From Pteria penguin (Eukaryota; Mollusca; Bivalvia; Pterioida; Pteriidae): a DNA stretch of 64,000 bases. The notes under the pieces are model-generated. The model was not told the origin of the DNA. It did no database searches and was given only the letters and a program-made list of their open reading frames with translations. Below, one piece after another: positions 50,701 to 55,030 of the stretch; the first letter of the stretch is position 1, and the number at the start of each line of letters is the position of its first letter. The stretch lies in NCBI GenBank assembly GCA_035048485.1, contig CM068584.1, positions 65,282,542-65,346,541 on the forward strand, in the 5' to 3' direction. Position numbers and translations under genes: made by a program.

Positions 50701-51397
50701 ATGCATCAGACAGATACCGACACCATAAATATTAAATGATCATGCAGTAACGTAAAACAATAATCAATCAATCAATCAATCAGATCGTGAACAACGAGAT
50801 TATTCATTTCTTTGTCTTCACCTAACTTTATAATTAGATCTAAAAAAATCACTATGGGTAATACGAAAACTGAAAGGTTTCGATAATAATGAAAGAAATA
50901 TTAAACCACATTCAATTATCTCAACCTCTCATAGAATCGTCTTGATATTTTAAAGAAAGTAATATTTTTACTTATTGATATTTACTTTTATTTATTTGCA
51001 ACACAACTGCAATTTAAAAATTATATTTGTAAAATTTTTATATATACATGTATCAATATGCATCATTGATGAGGGATAGATACCCAAAATGCATGTATTT
51101 GGGGTATTGGGGGGGGGGGTATGAGAAAAATTACTTGGACAAATAACAAATTCAGTAATTATCATTATTTTCACAGCATCGTCAAACGAAGGAGGTGGTG
51201 GTAGGGGATTATCTGGTGGTGGCGTGGCGGGGGTGATCATCGCTGTCATCATAATCATGGTGGCCGTCTTGGGATTCCTGCTCTTCTGGAAGCGTCGTAT
51301 GGCTGGTGGCGGCACCAACCCAGGAGCTGCGGGTGGAGGCATAGACAATCAAATGTATTTCAGTAAATCAAACGATTGTGACGATGTTGAAGCGTGA
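8080..51397 (+). CDS. Multi-CTLD type I membrane receptor (12 C-type lectin-like domains)
   Basis: I joined 44 coding exons: 8080-8131, 9225-9388, 10015-10148, 12372-12490, 13297-13393, 14477-14603, 15178-15272, 16190-16305, 16982-17111, 17794-17876, 18306-18428, 19380-19484, 19836-19994, 20476-20564, 21379-21535, 21866-21907, 22629-22799, 23305-23421, 24347-24460, 25364-25411, 25865-26044, 26822-26976, 27617-27730, 28239-28357, 29255-29400, 30775-30971, 31830-31966, 32489-32547, 34749-34916, 36176-36214, 37744-37907, 40036-40103, 40476-40582, 40967-41110, 41365-41478, 42111-42159, 42402-42537, 43356-43458, 44759-45000, 46219-46387, 47481-47759, 49241-49417, 50246-50449, 51177-51397. The total is 5733 nt, giving 1910 residues, with GT-AG and matching phase at every junction. 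Order: signal peptide, 12 CTLDs, Gln/Pro stalk, TM about 1854-1875, short tail. The domain order recalls the mannose receptor/DEC-205 family, known for endocytic glycan or ligand uptake, but no ricin B or FnII domain is present. The cell-surface recognition role is inferred. Least certain junctions: exon 21 donor (GTTATT) and exons 36-37. Confidence 0.92.
8365..8965. repeat. About 60-bp degenerate tandem repeat in intron 1
   Basis: Around ten units share the pattern GTAAGTGATGTCCTACTTGC, then TCATGTCTACTTTCAAAGGA and CATACCGAAGTA. Each unit contains a GTAAGT-like motif (GTAAGTGAT, ATAAGTAAT, GTAAGCGAT, GTAAATGAT). Confidence 0.85.
9145..9188. repeat. (AAC)n microsatellite
   Basis: About 14 AAC units lie 36 bases before the acceptor of exon 2. 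Confidence 0.97.
9225..12490 (+). CDS. CTLD1 (exons 2-4) of the lectin receptor
   Basis: Exons 9225-9388, 10015-10148 and 12372-12490 encode residues about 27-152. CTLD signatures seen: CPFQWQGYGTSCYRF, WSEAKDWC, GGDLVKI, WWTGLNN, W-G-DGSPVDPS and a terminal IICER. The EPN/QPD carbohydrate motif and the WND motif are absent, so calcium-dependent sugar binding is unlikely. Introns 2 and 3 contain diverged copies of the preceding exon ends with their splice donors. Confidence 0.9.
9458..9690. repeat. Intron 2 copies of the exon 2 3' end and donor
   Basis: Exon 2 ends AAAATAGAGAACACTACGGA plus ACGG|GTGAG. Near copies follow: AAAATAGAGAACACTGCAGA plus ACGGGTGAG at about 9496-9524, GTGGAGCATTAAAGAACGGG plus TAAA at about 9585-9606, and a weaker one near 9655-9690. 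Spacing is roughly 75-85 bases. Confidence 0.8.
10149..10760. repeat. Intron 3 tandem array derived from the exon 3 3' end
   Basis: Exon 3 ends GATGGGTCACCTGTGGATCC plus CAGTGTTAC|GTAAGT. The intron repeats decayed versions about every 60-65 bases: TTGCCTGTTGATCTTATTGC plus TACGTATG, ATCGCCTGTTAATCATATTG, TCTCCTGAAGATCCTAGTGT plus TATACTTAAGT, and GGTCCTAGTGTTATACTTAA, linked by TATCATTCTATACTTGG. More copies lie at about 11690-11920 and 12020-12085. Confidence 0.85.
13297..16305 (+). CDS. CTLD2 (exons 5-8) of the lectin receptor
   Basis: Exons 13297-13393, 14477-14603, 15178-15272 and 16190-16305 encode residues about 157-301; CTLD Cys-to-Cys is 162-297. Seen: WYQFGNNCYKI, W-DAVNQC, GGSLVNI, VWIGLQS, WTNGTAYNPS and AVCKKPKG. 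Where EPN would be, the sequence reads APIPAG, and WND is replaced by WAIDGC, so no canonical sugar site is present. Intron 5 contains the telomere-like tract. Confidence 0.9.
14202..14261 (+). repeat. Interstitial telomere-like TTAGGG tract
   Basis: GGGTTAGGGTTAGG, a degenerate middle, then GGTTAGGGTTAGGGTTAG inside intron 5. TTAGGG is the telomeric unit of molluscs. Confidence 0.85.
15261..15343. repeat. Tandem duplication of exon 7 end plus donor
   Basis: ATTCCAGCAGGGTAGGTACT plus CAATATGCAAA occurs first across the exon 7/intron 7 junction and again about 44 bases downstream with one or two differences. Confidence 0.9.
15772..15880 (-). repeat. Dispersed repeat R1, minus-strand partial copy
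   Basis: This is the reverse complement of part of the repeat at 31432-31640 and 45367-45592: GTGCACCAGAGGCACATTTC, CGACAACTTTTGTCTC and GAATGATTGGAATT. Confidence 0.7.
16982..19484 (+). CDS. CTLD3 (exons 9-12) plus Thr/Pro linker
   Basis: Exons 16982-17111, 17794-17876, 18306-18428 and 19380-19484 encode residues about 302-448; CTLD Cys-to-Cys is 304-433. Seen: CFPGWVPHQQHCFQF, WQDAENYC, GGHLISI, SIWIGAS, FQWSRG, DCAYIA and AFVCKM, then a linker KTPKTVTTP. The sugar motif position reads NPPVN and WND is replaced by WRTTDDC. This is a CTLD fold without the usual calcium-site residues. Confidence 0.9.
17141..17221. repeat. (AAT)n followed by (GAT)n microsatellite
   Basis: AAT repeats (17141-17186) pass into GAT repeats (17191-17221), 30 bases after the donor of exon 9. 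Confidence 0.97.
19150..19370 (+). repeat. Dispersed repeat R2, copy 1
   Basis: Begins ATGCCCCAGATCGATAGATC with GTCTGTCTGTCCG, has a GACC-rich middle, and ends GCCGCCGGGGGCATTAGTGT. Related copies lie at 47890-48140 and 53055-53280. It stops just upstream of the exon 12 acceptor (19378-19379), so the repeat may have supplied part of the acceptor environment. Confidence 0.75.
19836..21535 (+). CDS. CTLD4 (exons 13-15), QPD type
   Basis: Exons 19836-19994, 20476-20564 and 21379-21535 encode residues about 449-583; CTLD Cys-to-Cys is 453-579. Seen: CDDGWLLNQAQCHQF, WLDARTAC, GADLVTI, YWIGLHD, FTWLDS, QPD at 541-543, ENCV, WND at 566-568 and FICQK. By established family rules QPD favours galactose-type ligands and WND completes the calcium-2 site, so this domain probably binds sugar. 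Acceptor TTGTAG at 21378 was chosen because it keeps phase 0. Confidence 0.9.
20155..20435 (+). mobile_element. SINE remnant interrupted by a hairpin element (intron 13)
   Basis: SINE pieces (GTCGGTGTGGCC at the left; GGGTGGGTCCGTTACAAAGG, GCACCAGGTACC and a TTAATCAATGAATC tail at the right) flank a hairpin at 20192-20321. The hairpin arms begin ACCATGCTACGGAAGAGACA and end CTTCCGTCGCATGGTGT. Confidence 0.7.
21866..21907 (+). CDS. Exon 16: Thr/Pro linker between CTLD4 and CTLD5
   Basis: A 42-nt symmetric phase 1-1 exon encoding about ANSQLPVTPPSTTA. It can be skipped without frame change and probably forms an O-glycosylated spacer. Confidence 0.85.
22629..24460 (+). CDS. CTLD5 (exons 17-19), QPD type
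   Basis: Exons 22629-22799, 23305-23421 and 24347-24460 encode residues about 598-731; CTLD Cys-to-Cys is 604-728. Seen: CGVNWEEDPNTNWCYQF, WKDAQDFC, GGNLASI, EEQFFIG, IWLGAND, WVWSDG, QPD at 695-697, EDCV, WND at 715-717 and FICKK. QPD plus WND suggest a galactose-type sugar site. The exon 18 acceptor is preceded by a 31-base tandem duplication (23231-23293). Confidence 0.92.
23231..23293. repeat. 31-bp tandem duplication next to the exon 18 acceptor
   Basis: GACCTGCTTAAAAAGAAAAT plus AACAATCTTCT is repeated with two differences, directly before the pyrimidine tract of the exon 18 acceptor. Confidence 0.9.
24510..24551. repeat. (GA)n microsatellite
   Basis: Mostly GAGAGA with a few interruptions, 50 bases into intron 19. 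Confidence 0.95.
24881..25150 (+). mobile_element. tRNA-derived SINE, family 1, copy C (intron 19)
   Basis: Full-length copy with tRNA-like head and CAAT tail. The target-site duplication CAAATATTTATG lies at 24869-24880 and 25151-25162. Confidence 0.93.
25364..25411 (+). CDS. Exon 20: Thr/Pro linker between CTLD5 and CTLD6
   Basis: A 48-nt symmetric phase 1-1 exon encoding about SNVRTTPFQTTLPNIP, a flexible spacer likely to be O-glycosylated. Confidence 0.85.
25865..27730 (+). CDS. CTLD6 (exons 21-23), EPN type
   Basis: Exons 25865-26044, 26822-26976 and 27617-27730 encode residues about 748-897; CTLD Cys-to-Cys is 754-877. Seen: CLPGWSLKGGACFK, WYQAQQAC, GGTLASI, YWIGLND, FQWTDGSP, EPN at 842-844, EDCVVV, WND at 863-865 and YICKM. 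EPN plus WND is the mannose-type arrangement. Exon 23 also encodes the SPTQATQAPG linker and the first Cys (895) of CTLD7. The exon 21 donor GTTATT is weak but is the only one that keeps frame and domain. Confidence 0.9.
27074..27435. mobile_element. MITE-like CAGTGGC elements in intron 22
   Basis: It starts GTCAGTGGCAGATTTAGAGA and ends with TCATCTGCCACTGA. Inside are the phrases GGAAATCCTGGATCTGTCAC, AATCCAGATTTGGCATCAAA and GGCTAATACACATG, shared with 3239-3600 and 52664-52822. The left part is also related to 74-235. It looks like nested or tandem non-autonomous DNA elements. Confidence 0.6.
28239..30971 (+). CDS. CTLD7 (exons 24-26) plus Thr/Pro linker
   Basis: Exons 28239-28357, 29255-29400 and 30775-30971 complete CTLD7 (Cys895-Cys1017). 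Seen: YGPYCYNF, WQNAQTAC, GGNLATI, YWIGLND, YKWAS, SMCVAL and YICQY. EPN is replaced by SHTGN and WND by WMDKPC, so sugar binding is doubtful. Exon 26 continues through the linker TTTTPAPTAAPAP and encodes the first part of CTLD8 (CSTGYFGFGAFCYK). Confidence 0.9.
31432..31640 (+). repeat. Dispersed repeat R1, copy in intron 26
   Basis: Contains CCAAGGAGTATTTCCCTCAT, CTGTCCTTAGATTGATT, TTCCAATCATTCGGCCACGA, GCATCACTGATGAGACATAA and GTTGTCGAAATTCGCAT. A second copy is at 45367-45592. Confidence 0.85.
31830..34916 (+). CDS. CTLD8 (exons 27-29), EPN type
   Basis: Exons 31830-31966, 32489-32547 and 34749-34916, after the start in exon 26, give Cys1038-Cys1168. Seen: CSTGYFGFGAFCYK, WKESVEYC, GGDSVSI, AEQDFI, IWIGLND, HAWSDSS, EPN at 1135-1137, EDCVAM, WND at 1155-1157 and YICKI. 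This is the cleanest mannose-type site of the twelve. Intron 28 (2.2 kb) holds nested inverted-repeat elements. Confidence 0.92.
32893..34039. mobile_element. TIR element in intron 28 (host of a nested element)
   Basis: The left end GTCTGGGCGCGGTCCCTC (from 32893) is the exact reverse complement of the right end GAGGGACCGCGCCCAGAC (to 34039), and similarity continues a little inward. No coding capacity is seen. The 33183-33653 element sits inside it. Confidence 0.65.
33183..33653. mobile_element. TIR element (GTGCAGTCCTAACCTTACA ends) nested in intron 28
   Basis: The left end TACAGTTGGGTGCAGTCCTA and right end TAGGACTGCACCTAACTGTA are 28-base inverted repeats with one mismatch. The interior is built of inverted copies of CAAGTGCACTT and AACTTGAAGTGCACTT and of TTGGAATCAAGTTTACT, so the whole 470 bp can fold as a long hairpin. 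Confidence 0.85.
34917..35165. repeat. Intron 29 tandem array seeded at the exon 29 donor
   Basis: Exon 29 ends CCAAGAG|GTCAGTAGGAAATA. About every 55-60 bases the intron repeats AAAAAGTCAATATGAAATA, GAAGAGTTCAGTGTAAAATA, AAGAGGTTAATATGATAT, GAAGAGGTCAGTATCAAATA and TAAGAGGTCAGTATGAAATA. Each is followed by AAACACC- and GTCTATATGTGA-like sequence. Confidence 0.88.
36176..36214 (+). CDS. Exon 30: Pro/Thr linker between CTLD8 and CTLD9
   Basis: A 39-nt symmetric phase 1-1 exon encoding about GVSVPANPPTAST. Confidence 0.82.
36715..36990. repeat. Dispersed repeat R3, copy 1 (intron 30)
   Basis: Shares CATATCTCATAGTCCATGGA, TAGTGTCATATTCAGA, GGTTGCATGCAACACCCGTC and AAAAGTCCTGCAA with 44395-44640. 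A 161-codon open frame on its minus strand looks like a chance frame. Confidence 0.8.
37744..41110 (+). CDS. CTLD9 (exons 31-34), EPN with altered WND
   Basis: Exons 37744-37907, 40036-40103, 40476-40582 and 40967-41110 give Cys1189-Cys1314. Seen: CGVGWVLYNNNCYM, WYQSRDAC, GAHLTSS, YWIGLND, YIWSDGS, EPN at 1279-1281, EGCVAI, WIDENC (W1301) in place of WND, and YVCKK. EPN suggests mannose-type ligands. The altered WND puts Glu two residues after Asp, so calcium binding is uncertain. Exon 34 also encodes the linker PITTPPPVVSGG and the start of CTLD10. Intron 31 (2.1 kb) carries a SINE. Confidence 0.9.
39085..39357 (+). mobile_element. tRNA-derived SINE, family 1, copy D (intron 31)
   Basis: Full-length copy with tRNA-like head and CAAT tail, flanked by TTTAGTAGT at 39076-39084 and 39358-39366. 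Confidence 0.92.
41336..43458 (+). CDS. CTLD10 (exons 35-38), EPN type
   Basis: After its start in exon 34 (CTQAGFRWVPR, Cys1336), the domain uses exons 41365-41478, 42111-42159, 42402-42537 and 43356-43458 and ends at Cys1476. The feature start at 41336 is only a few bases outside exon 35. Seen: KCFKLF, WQDARTAC, GGDIASI, LTEQMLNNSEVFL, SWIGLH, FVWADN, EPN at 1432-1434, EECVEM, WND at 1463-1465 and YICQI. Exons 36-37 were chosen because they restore the EVFL...SWIGL spacing of a CTLD; the exon 36 donor (AAT|GTGACA) is weak and a second splice path exists. Confidence 0.85.
41981..42027. repeat. (AG)n microsatellite
   Basis: About 23 uninterrupted AG units in intron 35. Confidence 0.98.
42693..42883. 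mobile_element. 191-bp hairpin MITE in intron 37
   Basis: The ends GTTATACAGAGTTACTTCCC and GGGAAGTAACTCTGTATAAC begin long inverted repeats that stay perfect for more than 40 bases per arm (through GGGACGGTATCTGACGTAAAAC). Imperfect pairing continues inward via TGACGTCAT. Confidence 0.93.
43459..43595. repeat. Tandem duplication at the start of intron 38
   Basis: TTTTCCACATACCAAAACAA plus TATCAAATGC and downstream ATGATCAAATTTTCAAATTA is repeated about 68 bases later as TTTTCCACATACCACAAAAT plus TATCAGATGCC. The first copy starts 9 bases after the donor. Confidence 0.8.
44395..44640. repeat. Dispersed repeat R3, copy 2 (intron 38)
   Basis: Homologous to 36715-36990: CATATCTCATAGTCCATGGA, TAGTGTCATATTCAGA and GGTTGCATGCAACACCCGTC. 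Confidence 0.8.
44653..44726. repeat. (GA)n then (GT)n microsatellite
   Basis: About 21 GA units pass into about 16 GT units, ending 32 bases before the exon 39 acceptor. Confidence 0.98.
44759..46387 (+). CDS. CTLD11 (exons 39-40), EPT variant
   Basis: Exons 44759-45000 and 46219-46387 encode residues about 1481-1617; CTLD Cys-to-Cys is 1493-1613. Seen: CPSGFIGYSSSCYKY, W-QASTGC, YWTGLSD, YQWPLTW, EPT at 1583-1585 in place of EPN, EGCVAV, WND at 1600-1602 and YVCEI. It has one large first exon where earlier CTLDs use two. An extra NCPTC lies before YWTGL. EPT is a known-type weakening of the sugar motif, so ligand type is open. Confidence 0.92.
45367..45592 (+). repeat. Dispersed repeat R1, copy in intron 39
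   Basis: Same sequence blocks as 31432-31640: AACTAAGGAGTACCTCCCTC, TTCCAATCATTTGGCCACGA, GCATCACTGAAGAGACATAA and GTTGTCGAAATGCGCA. Confidence 0.87.
46377..46446. repeat. Tandem duplication of exon 40 end plus donor
   Basis: ATCAATAAAAGTAGGATTTG plus AGATACTTAATT spans the exon/intron junction and repeats at once as ATCAATAAAAGTAGGATTTG plus ACATATTTAATT, giving a second identical donor 35-37 bases downstream. Confidence 0.92.
46555..46723 (-). mobile_element. tRNA-derived SINE, family 2, copy 2 (intron 40)
   Basis: About 90% alike by eye to 6832-7005 and in the same orientation. Flanked by TCTGGCAAAAGG (46543-46554) and TCTGGAAAAAGG (46724-46735). Confidence 0.9.
47481..49417 (+). CDS. 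CTLD12 (exons 41-42), QPS variant
   Basis: Exons 47481-47759 and 49241-49417 encode residues about 1618-1769; CTLD Cys-to-Cys is 1631-1765. The domain follows the linker KPPLPTQPPSGQ. Seen: CSNNQAFSNGYCYYF, WPEAKYKC, GMDLASI, VWIGMTKG, FQWTDNTP, QPS at 1730-1732, EECVEM, WND at 1752-1754 and YVCKQ. QPS keeps the Gln-Pro but loses the third ligand residue, so galactose-type binding is possible but unproven. The donor of exon 41 is GTGAGT after TCG-T. Confidence 0.92.
47890..48140 (+). repeat. Dispersed repeat R2, copy 2 (intron 41)
   Basis: Shares GATCGATAGATCGGGGGC, CTGTCTGTCTGTCCG, the GACCTTTGAC middle and the end GTTTCACAAACACACCTTGT with the copies at 19150 and 53055. A long T/G-rich run follows to about 48290. 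Confidence 0.8.
48520..48912 (+). mobile_element. Diverged SINE split by an insertion (intron 41)
   Basis: A tRNA-like B box (GGGTTCGACTCC) and GAGAGAGTGAAAGCCCAG occur at the left, and the body (TCGTGTCGCGGTGAGCGTGG, GATCTCTCACTGCTTCGAGT) with an ACAATAATCCATC tail at the right. About 130 bases of unrelated sequence lie between them, flanked by CATTTTCACAAA-like and TTTGTGAAAATG-like inverted ends. Confidence 0.6.
48999..49205. repeat. A/C-rich low-complexity tract
   Basis: Runs of A with C clusters (AACAAAC, CCCCCCC) fill the last 200 bases of intron 41, close to the exon 42 acceptor. Length is likely variable and base calls uncertain. Confidence 0.9.
49418..50045. repeat. Intron 42 tandem array of a donor-containing unit
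   Basis: Exon 42 is followed by GTGAGTAACTATGATATACA. Units of about 37 bases then repeat GGTAAGTGATATGTAAATAT plus GTGTAATATGATT, at least eight times up to 49740. The array resumes after the hairpin element and fades near 50045. Many units hold an intact GTAAGT. Confidence 0.92.
49741..49927. mobile_element. 187-bp hairpin MITE inside the intron 42 array
   Basis: The ends ATAGACCATATTCCGATTTT and AAAATCGGAATATGGTCTAT are exact inverted repeats. Pairing continues through TTGCTGTCTTTTTGTCCGAG and GGCGTTGTTTTTCA with few mismatches. Confidence 0.93.
50246..50449 (+). CDS. Exon 43: Gln/Pro-rich repetitive stalk
   Basis: A 204-nt symmetric phase 1-1 exon (residues 1770-1837). It encodes GAGPTNYP, then repeats of the type GQPVNP/GQTVNP/GQTVYP/GQTLYP and ends in KKMPNVNFPSGQGSPQRQSQ. 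The six-residue unit is also seen as an 18-base DNA repeat (CCAGGACAAACTGTGAAT-like), so copy number may vary between alleles. It probably holds the CTLD rod away from the membrane. Confidence 0.92.
50531..50780 (+). mobile_element. tRNA-derived SINE with a different head (intron 43)
   Basis: The head GGTGTGGCTAAGTGGATAAA and B box GGGTTCGACACC differ from family 1, but the body (ACCGAGGCCCCGTGTCACGG, GATCCCTCACTGCTTCGGGT) and AATCAATCAATC tail are shared. It may represent a head swap within one SINE superfamily. Confidence 0.85.
51177..51397 (+). CDS. Exon 44: transmembrane helix and cytoplasmic tail
   Basis: Encodes a Gly/Ser-rich juxtamembrane piece (SSNEGGGGRGLSGGG), a hydrophobic helix of about 22 residues (VAGVIIAVIIIMVAV to LGFLLFW, 1854-1875), a KRR stop-transfer cluster and a Gly-rich tail ending NQMYFSKSNDCDDVEA and TGA at 51395-51397. 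I see no clear dileucine or classical ITAM/ITIM motif in the tail. The single Tyr (MYF) and acidic end are the only candidates for sorting signals. Confidence 0.93.
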
Positions 51398-51526
51398 TGA
51401 CGTGTGTCGTAGCTATGTGATAAGTGGTATTTTATGACGTGATAACTGAAAACTGTGTATGAAAAATGTAATTTTAAAGAAATGATCGTGGCATAATTCA
51501 CCCATTGTAAGCTACACATACATCAC

Positions 51527-51532
51527 ATTAAA
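51527..51532 (+). terminator. Candidate polyadenylation signal ATTAAA
   Basis: ATTAAA 130 bases after the stop codon. A canonical AATAAA lies further on at 52209-52214. Either could end the receptor transcript. Confidence 0.35.
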
Positions 51533-52663
51533 AATTATGGTTTTTGTCGTAGATTTAGAAGCATTTAAGACATCGATTTCATGTATTTTTGCATTTATGA
51601 CATTAAACAATTATTATAACCCAAACATGAATTGCGTCTTTTATCAAAACGTCATAATCCGGTGTAGCTCAGTCTATAACGTGCGATGTTTTTTTTTCAC
51701 TTTTACGTCAGAAATCAAATGTCATTATTCCTCTGTGGCATTGACATTGTCAATTCCTGGTACACCACTGTCTTTCCATGGGCCCCTCCCAAACTGACCA
51801 ACATTCCAGTACAAATAGTTTAATTTTCCTACGGACAATCCTGAAGAATGATGGGGGGAGGGGTGTTTCTCCTGTAGTATATCGGTAATCGGCGCTTACT
51901 CCGGGTTTGTGCGTTCCAAGCGGTAAACTGCGATGTCGACCAAAGGACATTATGTATTCTACAATAGTATATGATCTATTAATCTTGATAGAATTATCAA
52001 AGCAAGCTTTCCTGGATTCGCAACCTGAGACATGAAATATCTATATTTCCGAATAGCTGGTTTTCAATGAGTCTGAATTTATTGGAGTTACCTCCTGTAG
52101 TTAGCCATATTTGGGGTCAAACAAAAGATTTCATTCATAGTATTACCAATTTTAATACTTTCGTTTGAAGAGACTTTTCATAATTTTGCCCCAAAATTAC
52201 AGTTTCGAAATAAATTATTTCCAGATATTTATTGGTTTGTAAGCAATTTACATTTTTCAAAAATGATTTTTAAAAAATTCACTTTGTATTTTTGTTGATT
52301 AAAGCATTAAACTTTACACTTTGACCCATAAAATGGCTGACAACGGAAGGTAACTCTTGTGAATTTTTGCTTACTGCAAACTATCTATTCCATGGATTGG
52401 ATAATTGGATGAAACTGCTATGAGGTAAAATTCGACCAATTCAATTGTATCACAAAATCAGAATCCCCTGAACCAAGCAAGACCACCCCATTCCCTATGG
52501 AACCTTTTTAGATAACAATAGCGAGTTTTCTCATGGAAAAACCTTGTCGATCTGCACAATACTTTCACAAAAAGCAAATCCTGCAGCTATCAAACTTTCC
52601 CGTGATATTGAACGTGCAAATGCAAATGGATGGTGTTGTGACACCCAGTAATTGTTTTCCAGC

Positions 52664-52822
52664 AGTGGCGGATTTAGAGGTGGGCGAGTGGGGGGGGCGC
52701 CCCTCCCCCCTTTTGGTCACATATTTACTAGTGAAAATCCAGATTTTGCACCAAAAATGGCTGAGAATTTTGGCTAATATCCATGCGGCTCCCCCCTTTT
52801 CGGAAATCCTGGATCCGATACT
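52664..52822. mobile_element. MITE-like element with CAGTGGCGGAT termini
   Basis: The left end CAGTGGCGGATTTAGAGGTG pairs imperfectly with the right end GAAATCCTGGATCCGATACT plus G. The interior has AATCCAGATTTTGCACCAAA and TTTTGGCTAATATCCATG, shared with the other copies. Confidence 0.7.
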
Positions 52823-53054
52823 GTCCAGGAACGACATACCATCATGAACTGGTATTTGTTTTATTTGAAAATTGACCTTTGAACCCTTCCATCATACATA
52901 TTTTCAGCAGTTATATATGATAATTAAATAAAATTAGTTTCATCAACCTAATGACGAAACCACACAGAATTATCCACAATCTAAAATATTGTTATAATTA
53001 TCTATTTTATTTTGGTAATAATAAAATATAGTTGTCAAGTTCAGGGTAATATTA

Positions 53055-53280
53055 TAATTATGTCCCGGACAACAGGATTTGGCGGAATATTGTCTTTGCC
53101 CTGCCTGTCTGCCTCTCTCTCTCTCTCTCTCTCTCACTCTCTGGCAAAATATCCCTTTAATATTGACTCTATCAAGTATTAATACCCTTCTCATGACACT
53201 AATAACCCTGTGACCTTGAACTGGCCTTTTGTGGACTTTGTTGCCGCCGGGGCATCAGTTTTTCGCAAACACATCTTGTT
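53055..53280 (+). repeat. Dispersed repeat R2, copy 3
   Basis: Begins TATGTCCCGGACAACAGG, has CTGCCTGTCTGCC with a (TC)n run at 53107-53137, and ends GCCGCCGGGGCATCAG plus TTTTTCGCAAACACATCTTG. Confidence 0.7.
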
Positions 53281-54934
53281 ACATATAGTGACGATACACT
53301 TTATCAGTTATATACTACATATTGTCCCTCTGTCATGACAGTGCAGTTTCGTTTATTGTCTATCTCTTCACCGCCGAGGTACAACGTAGATAGTGCAGAG
53401 TTCAAACCTGAAACCACCCGATCAGAAAGCCGAAACGTTCAATTGTGTTTGCCCAAAAAGGGACTGCATGTTTACTTTCTGTGCATAGAAAACGAATCAC
53501 ACCCTTTGTTTCTGTGCGTAGAAGATGACTGTGGCAAGTCTAGACTGAATGTGACCTTGTTATCTAACAACAAAAGTAAATTAGAATAGAATTAATAACA
53601 ACATTTTCATGTAACAACAAAAATAATCAGATTTGGAATGTATGACTTACTTTCAAAGTAAGCACCATGCAGTCATATACATGTTGTATGTAGCAAAATA
53701 AATTATGCGCAAGCATGTGTAGGTATGAAAAACTCCAACAGGTAACAAAAAGGTATCCAAAAAAAAAAAATAATAATAATAAAGGAGAAAAAAGGAAATC
53801 CGGGGGGAAGGGGGGGGGGGGTGTTGTGGTTCCCGAACCTCCTAAATCCGCCCTTCTAGGGAAAAATACAATGCTCGTAATTTATGAGGAATTATGCAGA
53901 GGCATTGTACCAAGTTATTCTTTTAAGTAATAAATCATAAATGAATTAAGAGAAAAATAAATTTATGGTCTGTCTGTAAGTTTATTTTGTAAATGTCACG
54001 TATATGATGGCTGCATCCGCCGGTAAGTACCATGTATCCTCCTGAGCAGTGAAGAATCTTGCGTACTAAGTATGAAACAGAACATCAGTCAAAAAAAAAA
54101 AAAAAAAAAAAAGGATTCAATATTGTGAAAGGGGGGAGTGCGTTTAAAATAATAAGACAAATGAGCCTCTGATAAATTTTGGGGCAAAAGCGCGTTGGCG
54201 GTGACGCCACTGTTCAAGTTCCGTAGTTTTCTGTTGTGCGTGTGTGTGCTTTTTTCATTTTTAAAAATTTATATCTAAAGATATGGTAGCACGGATCAGT
54301 GTGTAGCTAGGGGCGAAGAACAATGGCATAAAGGGGGGGGGGGGGTAGCAGGAGGGTGAACGTGAAACCCTTACTTTCCGAAGGTAGGGAAAATCAGCTT
54401 TGTAACCTCTTCACTCATTACCTTGTCAGATTACAGTTGACCAGTGTAAGGTTGTTTTGCTTTTAATTTCGGCCCCTTTTCAGCGATGCTATTGACCTCG
54501 ATCTTATATGGTATTTTACCTTGGGTGGACTTTTCCATTGATCAAACCTTGAAACGAACTCAGTATTGCCGCAGATCTGCTTGTAATGATTTTTATTTAT
54601 ATTCAAGATTATTATAGTCGTATTGTTTTTTCTTACCTGCCTGGTACACCCCCCCCCCCCCTTTTCAGCTACGCCACCGACCACTATATGGGACTTTACC
54701 TTGGAAGGTCTTTTCCACTAATTCCGACCATGAGTCGAACTCAGTATTGCAGAAATGCTTGTAAATACATATATTTATATTCAAGATTATTGTGGTCATA
54801 TTATTTTTGTAACTACCCCCCCCCTCTCTCTTTCTCTTCCAGGCAGTTTTAGAAATTTCCTAATCCCACTATATTATACTCCATTCCCTTTACACAACAT
54901 TACCAGTCCTTCTGTACCGCTGATTCCATTCATT

Positions 54935-55030
54935 GTGACAAATCCAGATTTTACACCAAAAAATGGCTGAGAAGTTTGGCTATTAATACACATGTCCCCC
55001 CTTTTTTCGGAAATCCTGGATCCGCCACTG
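54935..55030. mobile_element. MITE-like fragment (right end)
   Basis: AATCCAGATTTTACACCAAA, GGCTATTAATACACATG and the terminal CGGAAATCCTGGATCCGCCA plus CTG match the right half of the 52664-52822 element. Confidence 0.65.

Noticed and set aside
9121..51100. CRISPR-like arrays from evenly spaced repeats
   Set aside because: Animal intronic tandem repeats without unique spacers; not CRISPR.
53335..53589. 84-codon plus-strand open frame with several Cys
   Set aside because: Directly follows repeat R2, has no known motif and no supporting splice or promoter signals.
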